This document shows positions 24,077 to 38,494 of a stretch of 64,000 nt of DNA, in pieces; position 1 is the first letter of the stretch; every line of letters begins with the position of its first letter. The stretch comes from Chrysomallon squamiferum (Eukaryota > Mollusca > Gastropoda > Neomphalida > Peltospiridae). The translations under genes were made by a program, and so were the position numbers. The notes below the pieces were generated by a model. It saw only the letters and a program-made list of their open reading frames with translations, had not been told where the DNA came from and searched no databases. The DNA is taken from positions 5,182,208 to 5,246,207 of the forward strand of contig CM022667.1 in assembly GCA_012295275.1 (NCBI GenBank). Direction: 5' to 3'.

Positions 24077-24091
24077 CAACAATTAGTGTAT
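24077..24091 (-). CDS. 15-nt microexon 'TLIV' (gene M)
   Basis: TTTGTCCACAG|ATACACTAATTGTTG|GTAAGA, phase 1. After B1 it gives D-T-L-I-V-G. Gene R has two versions (58328 and 59638). Confidence 0.55.
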
Positions 24092-24330
24092 CTGTGGACA
24101 AAAAAGAAAATAATAATGAAAGCATATTAATGTACATATGTATAAGGGAAAGTGAGAGTCTATTACATTATTGTAGAAATAACTGTTAAACACATCTAAC
24201 TGAAATACGAAGTCATACGAAATAAGTACAATAAAAATTTGAAATAACTGTAATCATGAATTAGCAGTTTAAATAAATAGATAAAACAAATAAAAAAGAT
24301 AAAAGTTTTTGGTCTATAAAAAATACTTGC

Positions 24331-24654
24331 CTCGAGTGCTTTTAATACACGGAGTATGAGTGACATTAGTGGAATATCCATCAGAACACATCCATTGACC
24401 TTCGTCAACTTCCTTGTGAAACTTCTCTATACCGATAGTAATTTGTGTCGGTGAATCTACCCGAGCGCAGTATCCTGGCCAATATCCGCTAGTTAGACAC
24501 ATTGTTGTCTGGTAATTGCAAAATATAACTGTTTGTTTATTTGGCCTAAATACTCTTATTCCATATGTTACAGTGCCATTCATGTTACATGTTAATTTTG
24601 TAGGAAATCCTTCTTCGGCTTCATCCAAGCAGTTAGTATATGTTCTTGCTCGTA
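24331..24654 (-). CDS. B-type Ig exon 1, last Ig domain of gene M
   Basis: 324 nt, CTTTCCAG acceptor, GC donor (CGAG|GCAAGT), phase 1 to 1. Seven Cys; starts V-R-A-R-T-Y-T-N-C and carries WMCSDGYSTNVTHTPC with an N-V-T sequon. Unlike B2-B6, no (ATT)n abuts the donor. It is followed by membrane-proximal microexons, not another C exon. Confidence 0.8.
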
Positions 24655-25012
24655 CTGGAAAGCAAGTTATTGAATACTACATATATTAAAGATAGGAAAC
24701 TACTATAATAAAACTTTTACTAAATCGTTAAAAATTAATTATGATACAACAAGTGGAATGGAAACGATTTAATTCTATCTATCAATCAATGCATGTATGT
24801 ATGTGTGTATGTATATATGTGTGTGTGTAAGTGTATTAACAAAAATTAAGAAAACTAAAATTAAAAGAATAATCGTATATCGTAGATAATTAAACGAGAT
24901 TATACAGACACAAAATACGAAAGCAATATAAATAATTCTTTAAGGAAATATACAGAGTATTTTGAGATAATCGACAACTACTGTTCTGTCTGCTACAACT
25001 ATTTGTACTTAC

Positions 25013-25033
25013 CTTCAGAAGGAATATACCTTC
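25013..25033 (-). CDS. 21-nt linker microexon 'RYIPSE', unit 1 (gene M)
   Basis: CTGTAG|GAAGGTATATTCCTTCTGAAG|GTAAGT, phase 1. Confidence 0.55.
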
Positions 25034-25551
25034 CTACAGAGCGAGAGAAAAGAAAGAAAAACAACACGGTTTTGTTAGTAGTGAGAAAACAAACATTATA
25101 AATTAATTTACAATTTAAGGGAGAAACGAAATCATTTCGTTGAAAATTGAGAAGAAAAGACAGTGTAATAAGGTGATAAGTATACATATCAACATCTGAT
25201 GTTTACAATCATTTCATGATGTGTTTGGTCAACAATATCTGAACTTCTTGTTTAGACAGCTATTCAGCTTTCTTTTATACATAAATTCAATGCAAATATT
25301 TAAAGGTGGTAAATATTAGTGCACAGCCACCCACACGCTTGGGAGACAATTCGGACCAATAATTCAGACGAACTCGACGCATGAACCGGAGTCACAATAG
25401 AAAAACACTGGGAATTTGAATGATCTACAAAATTCTCATTCCACAAAAATGGGCGAGATAACTGCACGTCGTGATGTCTATAGATGAGTCATTACTTGTT
25501 TATGCGTGTGCGTCTGTGTGTTTCTATATGTAAGAAATAATGTTTAATAGC

Positions 25552-25667
<116 letters not shown>

Positions 25668-25687
25668 TCTAGTTCAAGATTTCTTAC

Positions 25688-25702
25688 CTGTAGGTAACGT
25701 AG
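25688..25702 (-). CDS. 15-nt linker microexon 'TLPT', unit 1 (gene M)
   Basis: Same sequence as the unit 2 copy. Confidence 0.5.
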
Positions 25703-25786
25703 CTATAATATAAAAACGGAAAATAAGGTTCTTTATTACGTCACTTGCATCGAATTTACTAATTATCTACCAGACAATTAAAGTTA

Positions 25787-25863
<77 letters not shown>

Positions 25864-26388
25864 TAATATAAATAATAATAATAAGAAGAAGAATTCTAAA
25901 AATCTACAAATATAAATAGTAATAAGATCAATTAAAAATTAAAGAAACTAAAACGAAAGTAAATGAAGAGTATATTATAAGCAGCTGTTTAGATAATAAA
26001 TACATATTAAAATTAAATTATTTATGAAGAATTTAGGATAGTAAAGACTGAAAGTGCAGAATTTTCGATTTTAATATAATCGGAGATAGTGTCTTCACAT
26101 ATTCAAAATACAATAATTCGTCAATTTCCGTGAAATGCATTTTATTTTTCTATAAATTCATAGGTATTTAAATATCCTTAGATTACAGTGGATTCTACAT
26201 AAGATAAAATAAGCAATTTCACAGTTAATCTACATAGAGCAGAATAGAAATAGCTGTGTCGGAAGGTTTCTAATGAACTTTTGTTGTAACATTTGAAAAT
26301 AGCACCCCTACACAAATATGATGATTTCATCAATAAATTTGTTTTTTAATATTTTAGAAGTGAACATTAAAGTTTTAATTTTACTTAC

Positions 26389-26709
26389 ATTGACTAGCTT
26401 TGTTACAGGTAGTTTCACCAACACCAGGAGGTGGTCCGTCAGTGCAGGTCCACTTTCCTTCGTCGACATTTTTTCTGAACCATTGTATCATAATAGTAAT
26501 TTCTGAGGCTGAATCTACTATAACACAATATTCTACTCTTTTGAGAACACGAGTACAGACTGTATTACGATTACAATCTATAACTAACTGACCATCTGGT
26601 CTACGAACTTGTATTCCGTACTTTACAGTGCCGTTTATACGACATATCAGTTGTGATTCCCGTGCATTATTTGGACCATTTAAACAGTCTAAATATGTCA
26701 TTGCTTTTT
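26389..26709 (-). CDS. C-type Ig exon 1 (gene M)
   Basis: 321 nt, ATTCAG acceptor, GTAAGT donor, phase 1 to 1, seven Cys. It reads IMIQWFRKNVDEGKW, with W where C2 has N. It is the most membrane-proximal C domain. Confidence 0.8.
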
Positions 26710-28594
26710 CTGAATAAAAAAATCAAAATAATAATAATGAGAAAAAAGAAAGAATATGTGTGTATATATATATGTATATATTTATATATATATATACACA
26801 CACACACATATAAATAGATAGATAGAGAGATAGATAGATAGATACATAAACACATAGGTGGCTAGATAGATATATAGACAGATAGATAGATAAATAGAGG
26901 TATAGACTGGTAGATAAGAAATAAGCTAGATTATGAAACAGAGAGAAAGAGAGAGCCAGAGTGAGAGAGAGAGGAAGTGAGTGAGTCTGTGTGTGTGCCT
27001 TTTCATATAACGTTATACCTGTGATGAAATAATTTCAATTAGGTGTAACTGGCAGTATTCTTTGAAAAGTAGGAAAAACAAATCGGTTCAGGACCCTATG
27101 TTTTCTATTTAACATAACGTTTCCCGTTATACCAATTCACCAATAATTGGGTACATTTGTCTTTATATAACCTCAAATAACGAAAGCAGCAAGAACCAGA
27201 ACAACTACAAGCACAACAACAGAAACAGCAGTGACAACAACAACAGCAACAACAACCGGAAAAAGAAGAAAAATGATAGTAGTAGCAGTAGTAGTAGTAA
27301 TAATAATAATAATAATAATAATAGTAATAATAATAATAATAATAACAATAAATATATATAAAGAAATGAATAAATTAAATTAAAAAAACATTAAAGTGTT
27401 TGAAACATAGGATAATAATTTTATTCAAAAGCGAATTATTCACATATACAATATATAGTTTGAAAGGAGCATCATATGTGTGTGTCTGCTATGAATCACA
27501 AATAGGCATCGAAAATGTCTCATAATATCTTAAATCAGGATTTGTGATGTGATTTTTCAGAAATAACTATAATCTTTATAGCTTTCAAGGAACCTCTGTC
27601 CGAAAAAAAGAAATAAATTAAAATCAACCTTGATAACTCATATCAATTCCTTTAAACTATTGACACATGGAATAATAAACAAACAACCAGACTAAAATCT
27701 AAATAAAAAAACAATAAAAAAAATTACTAAAAAAGGTTTGTCAGAGGAGTGATAGAGAAACCACTGTTTTAGTAAATTTTTAAATTAAAACCTAACAGGT
27801 GGAAACATTACATTTTTCATTTTCTTTTTGTACCGATATTGTCTAAGTTCTGTTTGTTACATTATCTTCGTTATGCTTCGAACGTACGGAAAGAACATTT
27901 TGCTTTAGAGTGTCAGATATCGAAAATGTTTACAAATTACCTTGCTTCGCGAATTTCATTTGTTGTTAAACGTATGCAATAACTAAAATACACCTTTTAG
28001 TATACAAACAAAACAAACAAATAATAATAATAAAAAGTAAAAATAGAAAATAAATAGATAAATAAATAAGTAAATAAAATAAAATAAAATAAATAAAATA
28101 AAATAATACATTAGTAAAATATCATTTATGTAAGTAAAATATTTGTATGAATAAGTTTTGCTGAATTATGCATGACGTACATGATTATTACTAGCAAACA
28201 TTATCATGAAGGAGAAGAACTCCACACAGATATCCATGAACAGTAGTTTGTAATTTGAGATCACACTTATTTGTAACTAGTATTACATAATAGGATTATA
28301 AAAGAAAAAAAAATTATAGGAGTCAAACACTGCTTTCTAAAAGCTACGTATCTTTCGACTTGCACTGTAGGAACTCAAACGAATCTCTGGGTTGAAACAT
28401 GCAAAATGAAGTAGAAGAGGAGTGTGGATGGTGTATATCTGTATTTCTTAACTGGTAATTCTGCTGAAAATACTATTTCTGCCGTCACTGTAGATACTGC
28501 TACTGCTAATACTATTACTACTATTAATAGTTATAAAATATTCTTCTTTGGTATTCAATAGAAAAGAATACTCAGTCAATGAGAAACGTCTTAC

Positions 28595-28615
28595 CAGCAG
28601 TCAAGTTGTTCTGAC
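28595..28615 (-). CDS. 21-nt microexon 'QNNLTA', unit 2 (gene M)
   Basis: Same sequence and sites as the unit 3 copy. Confidence 0.55.
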
Positions 28616-28759
28616 CTTTAGAGGAGAAAAAGAAATCAAGGAAATTATATTAGTCATTTGCAATAAATTATGTAAAGATGCAGCAAGGAAATGGAACCAA
28701 ATATTTATTACAATATATTGATTATATCATTATATAAGAGGGATTGATATTCTTAATAA

Positions 28760-28813
<54 letters not shown>

Positions 28814-28816
28814 GGC

Positions 28817-29140
28817 CTCGAGTGCTTTTAATACACGGAGTATGACTGACATCAGTGGAATATCCATCAGAACACATCCATTGGCCTTCGTCAACTTCCT
28901 TGTGAAACTTCTCTATACCGATAGTAATTTGTGTCGGTGAATCTACCCGAGCGCAGTATCCTGGCCGATGTCCGTTGGTTATACACATTGTTGTCTGGTA
29001 ATTGCAAAATATAACTGTTTGTTTATTTGGCCTAAATACTCTTATTCCATTTGTTACAGTGCCATTCATGGTACATGTTAATTTTGTAGGAAATCCTTCT
29101 TCGGCTTCATCCAAGCAGTCAATATATGTTCTTGCTCGTC
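28817..29140 (-). CDS. B-type Ig exon 2 with damaged donor (gene M)
   Basis: 324 nt and fully open, with seven Cys, GIRVFRPNKQTVIFC and VDEGQWMCSDGYSTDVSHTPC. The 3' site reads CGAG|GCCAGT where other B exons have CGAG|GCAAGT, and (ATT)n follows. Loss of the +3 A may weaken or kill this GC donor, so the domain may be skipped. Confidence 0.7.
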
Positions 29141-29498
29141 CTGGAAAGCAAGTTATTGAATACTACAGTTATTAAAGATAGGAAACTACTATAATAAAAC
29201 TTTTACTAAATCGTTAAAAATTAATTATGATACAACAAGTGGAATGGAAACGATTTAATTCTATCTATCAATCAATGCATGTATGTATGTGTGTATGTAT
29301 ATATGTGTGTGTGTAAGTGTATTAACAAAAATTAAGGAAACTAAAATTAAAAGAATAATCGTATATCGTAGATAATTAAACGAGATTATACAGACACAAA
29401 ATACGAAAGCAAAATAAATAATTCTTTAAGGAAATATACAGAGTATTTTGAGATAATCGACAACTACTGTTCTGTCTGCTACAACTATTTGTACTTAC

Positions 29499-29519
29499 CT
29501 TCAGAAGGATTATAGCTTC
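29499..29519 (-). CDS. 21-nt linker microexon 'SYNPSE', unit 2 (gene M)
   Basis: CTGTAG|GAAGCTATAATCCTTCTGAAG|GTAAGT, phase 1. Confidence 0.55.
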
Positions 29520-30029
29520 CTACAGAGCGAGAGAAAAGAAAGAAAAACAACACGGTTTTGTTAGTAGTGAGAAAACAAACATTATAAATTAATTTACAAT
29601 TTAAGGGAGAAACGAAATCATTTCGTTGAAAATTGAGAAGAAAAGACAGTGTAATAAGGTGATAAGTATACATATCAACATCTGATGTTTACAATCATTT
29701 CATGATGTGTTTGGTCAACAATATCTGAACTTCTTGTTTAGACAGCTATTCAGCTTTCTTTTATACATAAATTCAATGCAAATATTTAAAGGTGGTAAAT
29801 ATTAGTGCACAGCCACCCACACGCTTGGGAGACAATTCGGACCAATAATTCAGACGAACTCGACGCATGAACCGGAGTCACAACAGAAAAACACTGGGAA
29901 TTTGAATGATCTACAAAAGTCTCATTCCACAAAAATGGGCGAGATAACTGCACGTCGTGATGTCTATAGATGAGTCGTTACTTGTTTATGCGTGTGCGTC
30001 TGTGCGTTTCTATATGTAAGAGCTAGAGA

Positions 30030-30091
<62 letters not shown>

Positions 30092-30111
30092 TCTAGTTCA
30101 AAATTTCTTAC

Positions 30112-30126
30112 CTGTAGGTAACGTAG
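30112..30126 (-). CDS. 15-nt linker microexon 'TLPT', unit 2 (gene M)
   Basis: TTATAG|CTACGTTACCTACAG|GTAAGA, phase 1, reading T-L-P-T. Confidence 0.5.
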
Positions 30127-30210
30127 CTATAATATAAAAACGGAAAATAAGGTTCTTTATTACGTCACTTGCATCGAATTTACTAATTATCTACCAGACA
30201 ATTAAAGTTA

Positions 30211-30303
<93 letters not shown>

Positions 30304-30816
30304 TAATAATAAGAAGAAGAATTCTAAAAATCTACAAATATAAATAGTAATAAGATAAATTAAAAATTAAAGAAACTAAAACGAAAGTAAATGAAGAGTA
30401 TATTATAAGCAGCTGTTTAGATAATAAATACATATTAAAATTAAATTATTTATGAAGAATTTAGGATAGTAAAGACTGAAAGTGCAGAATTTTCGATTTT
30501 AATATAATCGGAGATAGTGTCTTCACATATTCAAAATACAATAATTAGTCAATTTCCGTGAAATGCATTTTATTTTTCTATAAATTCATAGGTATTTAAA
30601 TATCCTTAGATTACAGTGGATTCTACATAAGATAAAATAAACAATTTCACAGTTAATCTATATAGAGCAGAATAGAAATAGCTGTGTCGGAAGGTTTCTA
30701 ATGAACTTTTGTTGTAACATTTGAAAATAGCAGCCCTACACAAATATGATGATTTCATCAATAATTTTGTTTTTTAATATTTTAGAAGTGAACATTAAAG
30801 TTTTAATTTTACTTAC

Positions 30817-31137
30817 ATTGACTAGCTTTGTTACAGGTAGTTTCACCAACACCAGGAGGTGGTCCGTCAGTGCAGGTCCACTTTCCTTCATCGACATTTT
30901 TTCTGAAGTTTTGTATCATAATAGTAATTTCTGAGGCTGAATCTACTATAACACAATATTCTACTGTTTTGAGAACACCAGTACAAACTGTGTTACGATT
31001 ACAATCTATAACTAACTGACCATCTGGTCTACGAACTTGTATTCCGTACTTTACAGTGCCGTTTATACGACATATCAGTTGTGATTCCCGTGCATTATTT
31101 GGACCATTTAAACAGTCTAAATATGTCATTGCTTTTT
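30817..31137 (-). CDS. C-type Ig exon 2 (gene M)
   Basis: 321 nt, ATTCAG acceptor, GTAAGT donor. Seven Cys; VDEGKWTCTDGPPPGVGETTC. N-G-T in CRINGTVKYG is a potential glycosylation site, lost (YGT) in exons 4 and 5. Confidence 0.8.
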
Positions 31138-31196
31138 CTGAATAAAAAAATCAAAATAATAATAATAATATAAAAGAAAGAATATCTATTTATATA

Positions 31197-31242
<46 letters not shown>

Positions 31243-31738
31243 CACACACATATATAAATAGATAGATAGAGAGATAGATAGATAGATACATAAACACATA
31301 GGTGGCTAGATAGATATATAGACAGATAGATAGATAAATAGAGGTATAGACTGGTAGATAAGAAATAAGCTAGATTATGAAAAAGAGAGAGAGAGAGAGC
31401 CAGAGTGAGAGAGAGAGGAAGTGAGTGAGTCTGTGTGTGTGCCTTTTCATATAACGTTATACCTGTGATGAAATAATTTCAATTAGGTGTAACTGGCAGT
31501 ATTCTTTGAAAAGTAGGAAAAACAAATCGGTTCAGGACCCTATGTTTTCTATTTAACATAACGTTTCCCGTTATACCAATTCACCAATAATTGGGTACAT
31601 TTGTCTTTATATAACCTCAAATAACGAAAGCAGCAAGAACCAGAACAACTACAGGCACAACAACAGAAACAGCAGTGACAACAACAACAGCAACAACAAC
31701 CGGAAAAAAGAAGAAAAATGATAGTAGTAGCAGTAGTA

Positions 31739-31803
<65 letters not shown>

Positions 31804-33038
31804 TATATAAAGAAATGAATAAATTAAATTAAAAAAACATTAAAGTGTTTGAAACATAGGATAATAATTTTATTCATAAGCGAATTATTCACATATACAA
31901 TATATAGTTTGAAAGGAGCATCATATGTGTGTGTCTGCTATGAATCACAAATAGGCATCGAAAATGTCTCATAATATCTTAAATCAGGATTTGTGATGTG
32001 ATTTTTCAGAAATAACTATAATCTTTATAGCTTTCAAGGAACCTCTGTCCGAAAAAAAGAAATAAATTAAAATCAACCTTGATAACTCATATCAATTCCT
32101 TTAAACTATTGACACATGGAATAATAAACAACCAGACTAAAATCTAAATAAAAATAAATAAAAACAAAATTACTAAAAAAGGTTTGTCAGAGGAGTGATA
32201 GAGAAACCACTGTTTTAGTAAATTTTTAAATTAAAACCTAACAGGTGGAAACATTACATTTTTCATTTTCTTTTTGTACCGATATTGTCTAACTTTTGTT
32301 TGTTACATTATCTTCGTTATCCTTTGAACGTACGGAAAGAACATTTTGCTTTAAAGTGTCAGATATCGAAAATGTTTACAAATTACCTTGCTTCGCGAAT
32401 TTCATTTGTTGTTAAACGTATGGAATAACTAATACACACCTTTTAGTATACAAACAAAACAAACAAATAATAATAATAAAAGGTAATAATAGAAAATAAA
32501 TAGATAAAGAAATAAATAAATAAAATAAAATAAAATAAATAAAATAAAATAATACATTAGTAAAATATCATTTATATAAGTAAAATATTTGTATAATAAA
32601 GTTTTGCTGAATTATGCATGACGTACATGATTATTACTAGCAAACATTATCATGAAGGAGAAGAACTCCACACAGATATCCATGGACAGTAGTTTGTAAT
32701 TTGAGACCACACTTATTTGTAACTAGTATTACATAATAGGATTATAAAAGAAAAAAATGAAAAGAGTCAAACACTGCTTTCTAAAAGCTACGTATCTTTC
32801 GACTTGCACTGTAGGAACTCAAACGAATCTCTGGGTTGAAACATGCAAAATGAAGTAGAAGAGGAGTGTGGATGGTGTATATCTGTATTTCTTAACTGGT
32901 AATTCTGCTGAAAATACTATTTCTGCCGTCACTATAGATACTGCTACTGCTAATACTATTACTACTATTAATAGTTATAAAATATTCTTCTTTGGTATTC
33001 AACTGAAAAGAATACACAGTCAATGAGAAACGTCTTAC

Positions 33039-33059
33039 CAGCAGTCAAGTTGTTCTGAC
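33039..33059 (-). CDS. 21-nt microexon 'QNNLTA', unit 3 (gene M)
   Basis: TCTAAAG|GTCAGAACAACTTGACTGCTG|GTAAGA, phase 1. N-L-T is an N-glycosylation sequon placed between B3 and C2. Confidence 0.55.
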
Positions 33060-33201
33060 CTTTAGAGGAGAAAAAGAAATCAAGGAAATTATATTAGTCA
33101 TTTGTAATAAATTATGTAAAGATGCAGCAAGGAAATGGAACCAAATATTTATTACAATATATTGATTATATCATTATATAAGAGGGATTGATATGCTTCA
33201 A

Positions 33202-33301
<100 letters not shown>

Positions 33302-33303
33302 GC

Positions 33304-33630
33304 CTCGAGTGCTTTTAATACATGGAGTATCACTGACATCATTAGGAAGAAATCCATCAGAACATATCCATTGGCCTTCGTCAACTTCCTTGTGGAACTT
33401 CTCTATACCGATAGTAATTTGTGTCGGTGAATCTATCCGAGCGCAGTATCCTGGCTTATCGTCTATGGTTCCACACATTGTTGTAAGGTAATCGCAAATT
33501 ATAACTAGTTGTTTATTTGGCCTAAATACTCTTATTCCAGTTCTTACAGTGCCATTCATGTTACATGTTAATTTTGTAGGTAATCCTTCTTCGGCTTCAT
33601 CCAAGCAGTCAGTATATGTTCTTGCCCTTC
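33304..33630 (-). CDS. B-type Ig exon 3 (gene M)
   Basis: 327 nt with the FLPNDVSD loop; seven Cys and DEGQWICSDG. GC donor abutting about 95 nt of (ATT)n. The frame runs into the repeat as poly-Tyr, which is not part of the exon. Confidence 0.8.
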
Positions 33631-34031
33631 CTGGAAACCAAGTTAACGAATAGTACAGATATTAAAGACAGGAAACTACTATAATAAAACATTTACTAAA
33701 TCGTTAAAAATTGATTATGATTCAACAAGTGGAATGGAAACGATTTATTTCTATCTATCAATCTATGTATGTATGTATGTACGTATATATGTATGTGTGT
33801 GTGTATGTATGTATGCATGTATATATATATATGTGTGTATGTATATTAACAGAAATTAAAGAAACTAAAATTAATACTATTAAAAGAAATATCGTATATC
33901 ATAGATAATTAAAGGAGATTATACAGACACAAATTATGAAAGGAATATAAATAATTCTTTAAAGAAATATACAGAGTATTTTTAGAGAATTAACAACTAC
34001 TGTTCTCTCTGCTACAACTATTTGTACTTAC

Positions 34032-34052
34032 GTTGAGGAGGATTATCTCTTG
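34032..34052 (-). CDS. 21-nt linker microexon 'RDNPPQ', unit 3 (gene M)
   Basis: GTGTAG|CAAGAGATAATCCTCCTCAAC|GTAAGT, phase 1. Sequence differs from the RYIPSE form but length and phase are kept. Confidence 0.55.
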
Positions 34053-34553
34053 CTACACAGGCGGAGAAAAGATACAATAACAATACGATTTTGTTAGTAG
34101 TGAGAAACAAACACTATAAATGATTTTTCAATTTGAGAAAGAAACGAAATGATTTCATTAAAAATTGAGAAGAAAAGACAGTGTAATAAGGTGATAAATA
34201 TATATATGAACGTCTGGTGTTTAGAATCATATCGTGATGTGTTGGGTCAACAATATCTGAACTTCTTGTGTACACAGCAATTCAGCTTTTTTAAACCTAT
34301 AGTCAATGCAGTCAGGTGGTAAATATTTGTGCATCGCCACCCACATGCTTGAGAGACAATTAGGACGAATAATTGAGAGGAACGCCAGGCATGAACCGGA
34401 GTCACAATAGAAAAACACTGGGAATTTGAATGATCTACAAAATTCTCATTCCACAAAAATGGGCGAGATAACTGCACGTCGTGATGTCTATAGATGAGTC
34501 ATTATTTGTTTATGCGTGTGCGTCTGTGTGTTTCTATATGTAAGAAATAATGT

Positions 34554-34668
<115 letters not shown>

Positions 34669-34688
34669 TCTAATTCGAAATTTCTTAC

Positions 34689-34703
34689 CTGTAGCTATTA
34701 TAG
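34689..34703 (-). CDS. 15-nt linker microexon 'IIAT', unit 3 (gene M)
   Basis: Same sequence and sites as units 4 and 5. Confidence 0.5.
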
Positions 34704-34787
34704 CTATAATATAAAAATGGGAAAAACGGTTGATTATTACGTCAAATGTATCGAATTTACTGATTATCTACCAGACAATTAAAGCAA

Positions 34788-34863
<76 letters not shown>

Positions 34864-35374
34864 GTAATAATAATAAAAGTTTTAAAAATCTACAAATATA
34901 AATATTAATAAAATAAATTAAAAATTTAAGAAACTAAAACGAAAGTAAATGAAGAGTAAATTATAAGAAGCTCTTTAGATAGGAAATGCATGTAAAAATT
35001 TAGTGATTTATGAAGAATTTAAGATAATTTGGTCTGAAAATGCTGAATTTTCGAATTTTGTTATTATCGGAGACAGAGTCTTCACATATTCAAATTACAA
35101 TAATTCGTCAATTTCCGTGAAATGTATTTTTTTTCTATAAATTCATAGATATCTAAATATCCTTAGATTACAGTGGGTTGTACATAAGATAAAATAAACA
35201 ATGTCATAGTTAATCTACATACAGCAGAATAGAAATAGCTGTGTCGGAAGGTTTCTAATGAACTTTTGCTGTAACATTTCAAAATAGCAGCCCTACAGAA
35301 ATATGATGATTTCATCATTAATTTAGTTTTTTTAATATTTTAGAAGTGAACATTAAAGTTTTAATTGTACTTAC

Positions 35375-35695
35375 GTTGACTAGTTTTGTTACAGGTAGTT
35401 TCCCCAACACCAGGAGGTGTTCCGTCAATGCAGGTCCACTGTCCTTCATCGACATTTCTTCTGAAGTACTGTATCATAATAGCAATTTCTGAGGCTGAAT
35501 CAACTATAACACAATATTCTACTTTTTTGAGAACACGAGTACAGACTGTGTTACGATTACAATCTATAACTAACTGACCATCTGGTCTACGAACTTGTAT
35601 TCCGTACTTTACAGTGCCGTTTATACGACATATCAGTTGTGATGGCCGTGCATTATTTGGACCATTTAAACAGTCTAAATATGTCAGTGCTTTTT
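35375..35695 (-). CDS. C-type Ig exon 3 (gene M)
   Basis: 321 nt, ATTCAG acceptor, GTAAGT donor, phase 1 to 1, seven Cys. Distinct residues include QYFRRNVDEGQWTCIDGTPPG where other copies have NFRKNVDEG(E/K)WTCTDG, so this copy varies in and around the F-strand motif. Confidence 0.8.
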
Positions 35696-36297
35696 CTGAA
35701 TAAAAAAATCAAAATAATAATAATAATATAAAAGAAAGAATATCTATTTATATATGTGTGTGTGTATATATATATTGATATATATATATACACACACATA
35801 CACACACATATATAAATAGATAGATAGAGAGATAGATAGATAGATAGACACATACACACATAGGTGGCTAGATAGATATATAGACAGATAGATAGATAAA
35901 TAGAGGTATAGACTGGTAGATAAGAAATAAGCTAGATTATGAAACAGAGAGAGAGAGAGCCAGAGTGAGAGAGAGAGGAAGTGAGTGAGTCTGTGTGTGT
36001 GCCTTTTCATATAACGTTATACCTGTGATGAAATAATTTCAGTTAGGTGTAACTGGCAGTATTCTTTGAAAAGTAGGAAAAACAAATCGGTTCAGGACCC
36101 TATGTTTTCTATTTAACATAACGTTTCCCGTTATACCAATTCACCAATAATTGGGTACATTTGTCTTTATATAACCTCAAATAACGAAAGCAGCAAGAAC
36201 CAGAACAACTACAGGCACAACAACAGAAACAGCAGTGACAACAACAACAGCAACAACAACCGGAAAAAGAAGAAAAATGATAGTAGTAGCAGTAGTA

Positions 36298-36334
<37 letters not shown>

Positions 36335-37582
36335 TAAATATATATAAATAAATAAATAAATTAAATTAAAAAAACATTAAAGTGTTTGAAACATAGGATA
36401 ATAATTTTATTCATAAGCGAATTATTCACATATACAATATATAGTTTGAAAGGAGCATCATATGTGTGTGTCTGCTATGAATCACAAATAGGCATCGAAA
36501 ATGTCTCATAATATCTTAAATCAGGATTTGTGATGTGATTTTTCAGAAATAACTATAATCTTTATAGCTTTCAAGGAACCTCTGTCCGAAAAAAATAAAT
36601 AAATGAAAATCAACCTTGATAACTCATATCAATTCCTTTAAACTATTGACACATGGAATAATAAACAAACAACCAGACTAAAATCTAAATAAAAAAAAAA
36701 TAAAAAAACATTACTAAAAAAGGTTTGTCAGAGGAGTGATAGAGAAACCACTGTTTTAGTAAATTTTTAAATTAAAACCTAACAGGTGGAAACATTACAT
36801 TTTTCATTTTCTTTTTGTACCGATATTGTCTAAGTTCTGTTTGTTACATTATCTTCGTTATGCTTCGAACGTACGGAAAGAACATTTTGCTTTAAAGTGT
36901 CAGATATCGAAAATGTTTACAAATTACCTTGCTTCGCGAATTTCATTTGTTGTTAAACGTATGCAATAACTAAAATACACCTTTTAGTATACAAACAAAA
37001 CAAACAAATAATAATAATAAAAAGTAAAAATAGAAAATAAATAGATAAATAAATAAGTAAATAAAATAAAATAAAATAAATAAAATAAAATAATACATTA
37101 GTAAAATATCATTTATGTAAGTAAAATATTTGTATGAATAAGTTTTGCTGAATTATGCATGACGTACATGATTATTACTAGCAAACATTATCATGAAGGA
37201 GAAGAACTCCACACAGATATCCATGAACAGTAGTTTGAAATTTGAGACAACACTTATTTGTAACTAGTATTACATAATAGGATGATAAAACAAACAAAAA
37301 ATTAAAAGAGTCAAAATTTGTTTTCTAAAACCAACGTATCTTTCGACTTGCACTGTAGGAACTCAAACGAATCTCTGGGTTGAAATATGCAAAATGAAGT
37401 AGAAGAGGAGTGTGGATGGTGTATATCTGTATTTCTTAACTGGTAATTCTGCTGAAAATACTATTTCTGCCGTCACAATAGATACTGCTACTGCTAATAC
37501 TATTACTACTATTAATAGTTATAAAATATTCTTCTTTGGTATTCAACTGAAAAGAATACACTGTCAATGAGAATCGTCTTAC

Positions 37583-37603
37583 CAGCAGCCAAGTTTCTCA
37601 GAC
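37583..37603 (-). CDS. 21-nt microexon 'LRNLAA', unit 4 (gene M)
   Basis: TCTAAAG|...|GTAAGA, 21 nt, phase 1. Joins B4 to C3 with G before and E after. Confidence 0.55.
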
Positions 37604-37725
37604 CTTTAGAAGAGAAAAAGAAATCAAGGAGATTATATTAGTCATTTGTAATAAATTATGTAAAGATGCAGCAAGGAAATGGAAAAATATTTAATTAATT
37701 ATAATATAATAATGATATGCTTCAA

Positions 37726-37786
<61 letters not shown>

Positions 37787-37788
37787 GC

Positions 37789-38115
37789 CTCGAGTGCTTT
37801 TAATACATGGAGTATCAGTGACATCATTAGGAAGAAATCCATCAGAACACATCCATTGGCCTTCGTCAACTTCCTTGTGGAACTTCTCTATACCGATAGT
37901 AATTTGTGTCGGTGAATCTATCCGAGCACAGTATCCTAGATTACGGCCGTTGGTTTCACACATTGTTGTCAGGTAATTGCATGATATAACTTCTTCTTTA
38001 GTTGGCCTTAATACTCTTATTCCAGTTCTTACAGTGCCATTCATGGTACATGTTAATTTTGTTGGTAATCCTTCTTCGGCTTCATCCAAGCAGTCAAAAT
38101 GTGTTCTTGCTCTTC
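37789..38115 (-). CDS. B-type Ig exon 4 (gene M)
   Basis: 327 nt: one codon longer than most B exons, in the FLPNDVTD loop between the WMCSDG and PC cysteines, as in B3. Starts A-R-T-H-F-D-C. GC donor with (ATT)n directly behind. Confidence 0.8.
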
Positions 38116-38494
38116 CTGGAAAGCAAGTTATTCAATATTACAGATATTAAAGATAGGAAACTACTATAATAATACATTTACTAAATGGTTAAATAATGTT
38201 TATGATTCAACAATTGGAATGGAAATCGATTTCTTTGTGACTATGAATCTATGTATGTATATATGTATGTACGTATGTATATATATATATATGTGTATAG
38301 TGTATTTGTATTAACAAGTTAAGGAAACTAAAATTAATACTATTTAAAGAGGAATCGTATATCGTAGATAATTAAAGGAGATTAGACAGACACAACATAC
38401 GGAAGCAATATAAATAATTCTTTAAGGAAATATACGGAGTATTTTCAGAGAATCGACAACTACTGTTCTCTCTGCTACAACTATTTGTACTTAC

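Noticed and set aside
26755-26900. (GATA)n and (CATA)n tracts as functional elements
   Set aside because: They vary freely between units and look like ordinary microsatellites.
27018-27050. Zero-length exon or recursive splice site (CATCACAG|GTATAAC) in M introns
   Set aside because: The donor half GTATAA is poor and the pyrimidine tract weak; conservation can be explained by recent duplication.
30828-31019. Plus-strand frames of about 63 residues repeated in every C and B unit
   Set aside because: They are antisense to the Ig exons; the minus strand has the cysteine pattern and splice sites.
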